Shown here: positions 56,832 to 64,000 of the stretch, one piece after another
Layout of the letters: the number at the start of each line of letters is the position of its first letter
Numbering within the stretch: position 1 is the first letter of the stretch
Assembly: GCA_038503075.1 (NCBI GenBank)
Contig: JBCAML010000019.1
Location: forward strand, 62,001-126,000
Direction of reading: 5' to 3'
DNA: 64,000 nt
Source of the DNA: Gyromitra esculenta
Taxonomy: Eukaryota > Ascomycota > Pezizomycetes > Pezizales > Discinaceae
Notes under the pieces: generated by a model
The model's database searches: none
Told to the model about the DNA's origin: nothing
What the model saw: the letters and a program-made list of their open reading frames with translations, nothing else
Position numbers and translations under genes: made by a program

Positions 56832-59210
56832 GTCTCCAGCACACAGCCTACCTGCCCACCAAAAACAACAGTAATAATATCACCATGACTCTCCCACATA
56901 GCATAGTCATCGGTAAGTTTCCCAAGGCTAGCGGGGGGGGGGAGGGGGTGCGGCGATGGAGGGGCCTGCAGTAGTGGGGTTCAAGGGGGGAGGAGACCGC
57001 TGCTGCTGCTGTGCAACACTAATCACGTTGGACCCCTGACATAAACGTCCACGCCGTTTCCGACATGACTTCACATAAGTGTTAGGTGATCAAGGAAGAA
57101 GAAGAAAAAAGAACCAGACGGTAGGTGCTGCGCAGGAATACTAGGAGAGAGAGAGAGAGACAGATGGGAGAGTCAAAGTCGGGGGGGCAGATCAGACACG
57201 TTGCATGTATGCATGGGCGTGAGATTGCCATGGATTTCGGGGGGGGGGACCACATTCTTGGTAGCTGTAGAGTATACCGTAAAATGAAGGGAAAACGTGA
57301 GGCTGCGATGGGATGACCTTCTTCAGCTGGTGCCTGGCTAACGCGACAGGACAGGACAGAAGATCTCAGCCCAGGTCTGTCTAGCATCACCGACAGAGAT
57401 CATATCATCAGTAGAGCAGAGCGTTACTGGACCGAGCTGTACCCGCGAACCAGGAATGGAAAGATGGATGATGGAAGGAACTTGGCAGCAGGTACCTTCC
57501 CACTACCAACACTACTAGAGCTACCTATTGCGATGATGATGAGTATAGGGCCAGGGGCCGGTTAAGATGCCATATGCATGGCATGCCATGACATGACCGC
57601 CGAGACAGATCCTCAGCTCGATTATAGGCCACAGGTCAGGGTGAGGGTTGACGGTGCCGGTCTTGACCTAGTTCTCTGCAATTTTTAGGTGAGGCGAATT
57701 GCGGATGCGACAAGGCTGTCTTGCCATTTTTCCTTTTTCCTTTTTTATCCTCCACTGGATCCATACTAAGCCACAGAACCAAGGGCTACTTGCGGAGGCT
57801 GAAGCCTCTCTCCCCCATGGGTATGGCCCAGCTCGCTATGTTCCCTAATATCTGCTTTATCGCCGCAACGGGTGCTTTTGGCTCCCCTGAACCCCTTTAT
57901 CCCAGGCTAAATAGCCTGATCGGGGCTAGACAGCTGAGAATATGCTGATAAGATCCCTTGCTATAGGCAGCAGCCAGTCAGTGGAACGGAAATTTAAATT
58001 ATTTCGGGAGATGCTCGCTTGCCCGCCATGAGATTCTCGCCCACGCCCGGATCTCGGAGCAGATCGCGATCGCCCCATCAGAACGGTTCCGTGGATGGAC
58101 GGACGGAGTTTTGTTATTTCTGAGCCTCTTCCTCTTTGCTGGATGTCAGCCAAGTAATAGCTTTTGCTGGGCCCGCCATAGGTTCTGCTAGCGCGCGCTC
58201 TACGGACACCAAGCGGGACCGCAGTAAGTTCTCCAGCGACCCGGCAGGTGAGAATCGTCCAGAGTGAACTGCATCGCGTCTATTCCCTCAGGTCTCTATC
58301 TTCGCCAAGACTTTTCTTTGTTTGCTCTGAAATACGTGGGCTGGCTGGCTGTAATCCCATCGCGAAACACCAACCCGCTTACATACAGTAGTGCTCACTT
58401 CGGAATCAGAAAAAAATCACCCTCCCCCCACTCCAGTACATATATGATGTGATTAAAATCGACAGCATTAGGCGAAGGAGAGATTCCAATATCGCGCTGA
58501 GAAAAAACGCCGACGGGCATAGCTAGTAAATTACAGGGACTCTCCTATTTTCAGCCCTAAGAAACATACCCCCCCTCTTCTCTGTTCCCCTTCGTTGCTT
58601 GTACCTGCAGTAGGGCTGCAGAACGCAGAACGCAGAACGGTGGTTTTTTGAGCCTCGATCATGAATGTGTGGCATCAAATGCAGGTACGCGGCGTTAAGC
58701 CACCCCACCGCTCCCACCCCCACATAGCGGTGATCGACCCTCTATTGCATATACACATACATACATACATCCGTAAAAAATAAATGGATAAATAAACAAC
58801 AGATCAATTGTGGATGAAGGATACGATGGATCGTTACTTGCTGGACGGAATTATAGCCCGAGAGTTACATCGAATACCCCTAAGGCTACAATTCGCCACG
58901 GAGAGGGAGCGGGAAATAGAAATTGTAGCTCAAGCTCAAGCTCAAGCTGTGTTTGTTGAGGAGGGGGGGAGGTGGGTGGGTGGGTGATCGTTTCGTTTCA
59001 AGATCAACACGAAAGACAACGAAAATAAAAATAAAATAAAAAAACAACAACGGCCAATTAACTGCACGATCGAACATCCTTGGATTCTCCGCGCAAGAGA
59101 GCCGACATTGTCACGTTATACAGATCGTCGCGCAAAGTAATAATAATAATAGTAATAATTGAAATAACTAATAAAATAAAATAAAATAAAATACGATCTT
59201 GCTAGCGCTA

Positions 59211-59236
59211 GCTGGCTGGCTGGCTGGCTGGCTGGT
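59211..59236. repeat. (GCTG)n microsatellite
   Basis: Six tandem GCTG units, next to an AAAAT repeat. Confidence 0.9.
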
Positions 59237-62200
59237 TGTCAAACGCGCATAGTTGACAGACGGTCACGTCACGGCTGATTCCCGGAGTTCCGGCACCGAA
59301 AATACGTATATCGTACTGTGTGTTACAGTAGGTAATTATAATTATGGACCACCTGGGGGGGGGAAGGGTATCTAATAATTTTCGTTGCTCGAGTCGCGCA
59401 AAGGAGGCAAAAACATATGGCGATCTTGAATTCCAATTGGAATTTCAGGCGGGACGAAACAAAAACCATCATGGCCGTGACCATATATAGACTAGTTACC
59501 ATATATAGCGTTTTTGGCGGGGTGGGAGGGGGAGGGGTGAGGGGTGAGGGGTGATTTTTTTCCCACCACATCGACGAGCGGAAGGCAAAAGGAGTCGAAC
59601 CTTATCGCTGTACTACAATGCGCATGTGTGGAGAATACGGAGGGAGGTTTGGTGAGATCTTCTCCGCGCGGAAAGGGAAACATGAACATCGTGAGCTGTG
59701 TATTAAGTTTCTGGTGGCGGTAGTATAGGCAGGTACCCGAAAATACGACCCAATGGCTGACCGTGATTGTAGCAGGAACATCTATTTATTATCCTTACGC
59801 ATACCATACCTATGGCGGTGAAATTTGGTTTATCGTTCTCCTTGTCTTATGTGGGTTTACTGTTCGCTAAGATATATCCTCATCTCTCGCGAAGAGGAGA
59901 ACATCATACGATCGTGAACCTCGCTGCGGATTAGGTTTTTTTTTTTAGTGGCGATACCACAGCGACACTGGGCAGAAATGGGACAATTGCTAGCTACAGT
60001 TGCAAGTAGAAAAGAAATCCACCTATTACTCCAAGGCTACAAGGCTAAAAAATTATGTGAGTTGGGAATCGTTCATCATCTCCTTATCTTATGTGGTTTG
60101 TACATGTATTTTGTTTCGATGGAGTTGGTAAAAGAGATCTGGTCTAGCCGCCTTCGGCAAGACACCCGGGTTACGAGGTGCTAAGCATTTCACCTCGATT
60201 CCCCAAACTTGCGGGCAGGGGCAGTTTACCGTGAATGGGAAGGAATGGCCCGTGCCTGACAGCTGATCACCTAACCCTAAAGCGCGGCGCTGGGTCCGAA
60301 GGGGAGGGGGAGGGGGTTTTGTTTCTTGGTTTGTCATTACAAATTTATTCTAAGCCTCCTCCCTTAACGGTAATTTAGGCTTCAGCTTTCTTTCTTCCCT
60401 TCTTGCGCTTGAATCCTGTTGTTTGTTTTACAAATAATCAGAGGTCCTACCTAGACGCCGGCCGTGTATTCCGTATTTTCCAAAAAAACCTGAATCCCGC
60501 AAGCTACAAGTACCGTCCTGCAGAGCCATAGAAGCAAGAAAATTGTCAGCCTCGCCCTACAGGGGGAGAGTGGAAGCGCGCTCACTCCAAGCTGCGCTCT
60601 CTACTTGCGAACAATTCTCTAGCTCCAGCGTCAGATTCTGTCAGCATGCAGTTCCATGGTTGTGATCCGCCACGATCACATGACCGGATCAACTAATTTC
60701 CACCAGCGGAAGAATAGCCCATTGGCCGAGTTAATCCGGATATGGTAAGCGCTATTCCAATCAAAGTTAGAGCAGCCCGAAATAGTCATTTCCATTAGAC
60801 CGCAGCCAAGGAAAATAGTTAATCCGGCCGAAAGCTGAGCTTTTTTTTTTTTCAAAAACCTGATTTCTTGTTATCTATTACTTTTACTTTTCTGGTTTTG
60901 AACCAGGCTTTTTTTTTCAGCTATGTACTGACCAAAAGATATTATTGACTCGAGGGATCTTCGAGAGAGTTAGGGGGAGCATGTTAAAACATATGAAGGA
61001 AGGTTTTTTTGCTGCTGCTCCCCGAGAAGCCGAGGACTTGTATGAATGGATAGGATAATTCCTAGGATGACAAGTTCTCCCGCGCGTGACCAGAGAGTTT
61101 CGCCTCAATTTCTCATGCAGATGCAGAAAACACATAATCGGGAAAACGAGCCTACAGAACGGTCTAGCTCTAGATCTCTCCCATCTGGCATTATCCCTGA
61201 AGCTCCCCTTTCTCTCCCTCCTTGTTTGACATCATCACACACCCTCTCTGTGAATTCTCAATTGAATGTCTGCCTAGTGCCAAGTTTTTTGATGATCTAT
61301 GCATGTTGTAATTTCCTTCAAGGGTGCGCGGGGGAGTATCTAGGTTACCAATAGACGGCGCAGAGGATACAGATCTCGTCAGGGGAATCGTTTTTTTTGG
61401 CTAGTGCGAGTATCACGTAGATCGATTCATGCAGGGTCGGGGCACTTTGTGAATCACCCTTTCCTCCCCCCCGTTCATTCCTGTGTTCTTAGTGTTGCGG
61501 CTTTTTGGTCACGTTGGATCGCCTGATATGCGGTGTTTGAATCTACGTCAATTCAGAATCGTGCATAGCTGGGTGGGAAGAGTAGGGCTACAGTACTGCA
61601 ATTTCTGTTATCAGTGTTTTCAGATGGTGATGTTAGGTCTGGCTGTGCTCTGTTGCTTAATTAGGTTCCGGATTGGCTATCAGAATCAGTAGAAGAATTG
61701 TCGGCAGTTAGGCGACTACCGAGCTATGGCATTGGTGGCATCATAAAGTGCTGACCAGTGCGGGGTGGATCTCATTGGATTACCAAGGGGACGGGAAGAG
61801 TCAACTCACCTCACTGCCGGCATGAAGAACGGTTTAAGGAAAGCAAACCACATTGGTTCCCCATTCCGCAACTATTTCCCCGAGTACCGATATATACCGC
61901 CTTCGGGGCTCCCAGCTAGCCTCGGATTTACTCGATTCTTTGATAAGCGGCAGTCACATAGCTACCCGGGTGGCTCAGACTATCTCTAATTTTATTTTAT
62001 TTTATTTTAGTTTTGAAAATGGCCAGTAGGGACGACCGGACGCCTGAAAGGAGCTGTGCGAAAACAAAAAAAGATCTCCCATAGTTCGTACCTAATCTAC
62101 AGTATATCCACCAAGACTCATCGTTATACGGTGGTTTCTAATGCACCATGGATCACGCGTGGTGGTCTCGGAAAAAGGCACGTCATCTGCTCGCTGCCAG

Positions 62201-62680
62201 ACTAAATTGCTTGTGCGAAGCGAAGACGCCCCCCCGACAAGATCTACCATTCATCGGAGGATCTTGGAAACCGTCAAGATAAAAAAAAAAAAAACCTATA
62301 TTTACGTTGCCCCGGTTCGTGGGGGTGGGGATCTAGGTGACCATTGCGTGATGACACATACACACGCACGCATGGATTGGATTGGAGCTGTCCTGCATAC
62401 GTACGCACTCGGATTTATAAACCGCTACGGAGAGGAAAATACATGCAGTTTCTAGAGTAACGATTAAACAGGTTTACGTAGCTACTAATCTCAATGACCA
62501 AAATAAGGCGTTAGGCAGACATTCCATTATGCATAAGGAAAATAAGTCGCGTGAGTTTGGCCGACGAGTCAAAAGACCCAATTCGTTTTGTATTCATTTA
62601 ACTCAAGGTGTTTTCTGCAGCTGCAGGTGCTACCAGATGTCCCTTCCGTCTAAATCAAAACGGTATCATTGACAATAGTG

Positions 62681-62698
62681 TTTAGGGTTAGGGTTTAG
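62681..62698. repeat. Short interstitial telomere-like repeat
   Basis: TTTAGGGTTAGGGTTTAG: two perfect TTAGGG units and a degenerate third. It is too short to be a telomere end and lies inside non-repetitive sequence. Confidence 0.6.
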
Positions 62699-63721
62699 CT
62701 CACCGTTGATCTTGGCTTCTTGGTAACAGATGTTTGCCACCTCTCCTCTAATCCGCAATGTCGTATTGCCTTATCCGGTAGTTTCTAATTCATTTTTGCT
62801 CCTCCTAAGCCCTCAAGGTAACGGCCTCCTAGATTACGGCGCCTGATACCCATTCATGCACGTATCATAAGTAATCACTCGCACCGTTTCTTTCTTTATG
62901 CCGGGTGGGGGGAAGGGCCAAGGGCTCCCCTACCCATACCGTTGTTTTTGGGAGCCAGTTCCATGGTCAGTTTGTCTCGCGCTTGGGTAAAGCTATTTCC
63001 CTCTTGTATCGAAAATAGAAGGTGGCTCAGCATGGAGATTGTGGCTTGTAATTTGCCTAGGGTGGCTTGGCATACAACTTGTGGCGACTTACCTATTTTA
63101 TTTAGTTAGTCATTCGTCAACGGCGTTTATTCATTAGGCATGTATGTACTACTGGTGACTCTTCTTCGTGAGCGCTGCTTAGAAGACCTAAAAAAAAAAA
63201 TTAAAAAATAAGGATTAAAGGCGAGTTCCGTAAGATTATGTCGGTTAGTATTTAGCCTGGACAACGTTCTGCTCTGACGAGAGTTTAGCTGAAAGACTTA
63301 CGGGGAGAAGTTAGGTATTATTGTTCTGCACTGATGGTTTGGGTCTGATTGGTCTGCGGCTTAGACGGACTCCATAGATCCTCGCTGTTTGCTCACCCGT
63401 GTACAGAAGTACTTATTTGTCTGTTGTGTTTAAGAATATCTGAAATTTTGGGCTATACTTGAATGTATATGGAACAAGACAATCTAGTCATTCAAGGCAG
63501 TCCCGACGAGATTGTTTATAGTATGGCCGGATGAGCGACCGAGGCTTTATGATCCATAAATGTAAACAAGGCGGTTGGATAACTCGAGATGTAGTCACTG
63601 AGAATCACTCGATTAGTGTATCTAAATATTTATTTAGGTAAGCTTATTTGTCTAGTAACGGCTGGATCCAGGATGGAGGCTATATGACTAGATGACTAGA
63701 TGTTCAATTCTATTAGTACTA
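62699..63721. other. Intergenic, no gene seen
   Basis: AT-rich sequence without supported features, up to the TA target site of the second MITE. Confidence 0.5.
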
Positions 63722-63898
63722 CAGTACAAGCGCTCTATAAGAATACTAACTATAAGAATACTCGCCTTATAAGAATGCTGAATCCGGCCCTGACAGGGTG
63801 GTTTTGGGTGTGGCACGCGCGCTTTTTATATGAGAATAACTCTTTTATAAGAATATGATTTTCGGAACCAACCGTATTCTTATAGGGCGATTGTACTG
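63722..63898. mobile_element. MITE, 177 bp, TA target site, with TATAAGAATAC iterations
   Basis: Inverted ends CAGTACAA(G/T)CGC(T/C)CTATAAGAATAC and reverse complement, bounded by TA at 63720-63721 and 63899-63900. Inside both ends the motif TATAAGAAT(A/G) recurs (near 63737, 63751, 63769, and inverted near 63845 and 63880). Termini starting CAGT with a TA target suit Tc1/mariner-pogo (Fot1-like) elements. No transposase is encoded. Confidence 0.82.
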
Positions 63899-64000
63899 TA
63901 TACAAGATGTTAAGTTTTGGATCTCCGTGGCTGGTAGGGGTTTGTTCGATTTGGGGGAAATATGCTTTTTCTCTTAAATGTGTTTTCTTCCCACGATACG

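Larger units (their letters stand above)
56287..62680. other. Gene desert rich in microsatellites
   Basis: No supported gene in about 6.4 kb. Features seen are simple repeats and homopolymers: GT/GGTAGT-like runs at 56480-56520, G-runs at 56930 and 57240, GA-run at 57150, CTCAAG repeats at 58925-58945, AAAAT repeats at 59165-59190 and TTTTA repeats at 61990-62010. Many 60-100 codon open frames are present, but none has splice support or family motifs. Confidence 0.5.

Noticed and set aside
59590..59620. B-box-like GGTTCGACTCC on the minus strand as a tRNA gene
   Set aside because: No A box or foldable cloverleaf is visible upstream, and the T-arm stem is mismatched.
1..64000. CRISPR array, rRNA genes or operon structure
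   Set aside because: No spaced direct-repeat array or rRNA-like sequence is visible. Spliced genes show that this is eukaryotic nuclear DNA.

Overview
The window looks like a gene-sparse, transposon-rich stretch of a filamentous ascomycete genome (Pezizomycotina). The support is many short GT...AG introns (about 50-65 nt), a Zn2Cys6 regulator, a DHA2-type MFS transporter, a fungal NACHT/ankyrin NLR, a fungal TRANK1-like UvrD helicase, a Tad-like LINE and two Ty3/Gypsy elements. LTR differences fall largely at CpG sites and an H-type lectin gene is present; both would suit Pezizomycetes, but that placement is only a guess.

Layout. 120-5943 (-): a TRANK1-like superfamily-1 helicase gene of about 19 exons. 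6894-7117: a TA-flanked MITE. 8012-31247 (-): one NLR gene split in two by a 19.2 kb nested insertion. Its NACHT/winged-helix/ankyrin half lies at 8012-9967 and its N-terminal half plus Walker A lies at 29188-31247. A plus-strand LINE (9968-29183, bounded by 15-bp target-site duplications) sits in the exon that ends the P-loop. The LINE is itself interrupted by Gypsy-A (10518-18555, minus strand, TSD CCGAC) in ORF1 and Gypsy-B (about 21807-27764, plus strand) in ORF2.

32403-33695 (+): a protein with a coiled coil and three H-type lectin domains. 35050-36242 (-): an orphan 379-aa protein with an amphipathic heptad N-terminus. 37395-39213 (-): a 14-TM-type MFS drug/H+ antiporter, complete in four exons. 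41274-43234 (+): a multi-exon MACPF-like protein with an unassigned C-terminal domain. 45337-47969 (-): a Zn2Cys6 transcription factor whose zinc cluster carries a suspicious 2-nt duplication. From 48 to 64 kb the DNA is mostly simple-sequence-rich and gene-poor, with two tentative small Cys-containing proteins, a tRNA-derived SINE candidate and a second TA-flanked MITE.

Taken together, the helicase, NLR, lectin and MACPF-like genes give this interval the look of a fast-evolving immunity or interaction compartment. The best-supported discovery is the insertion that separates the NLR's P-loop microexon from the rest of its NACHT domain. Reading frames in the transposons, the NLR and the zinc cluster contain scattered 1-2 nt breaks. 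These may be true decay or residual assembly indels, since the MFS and lectin genes are clean.
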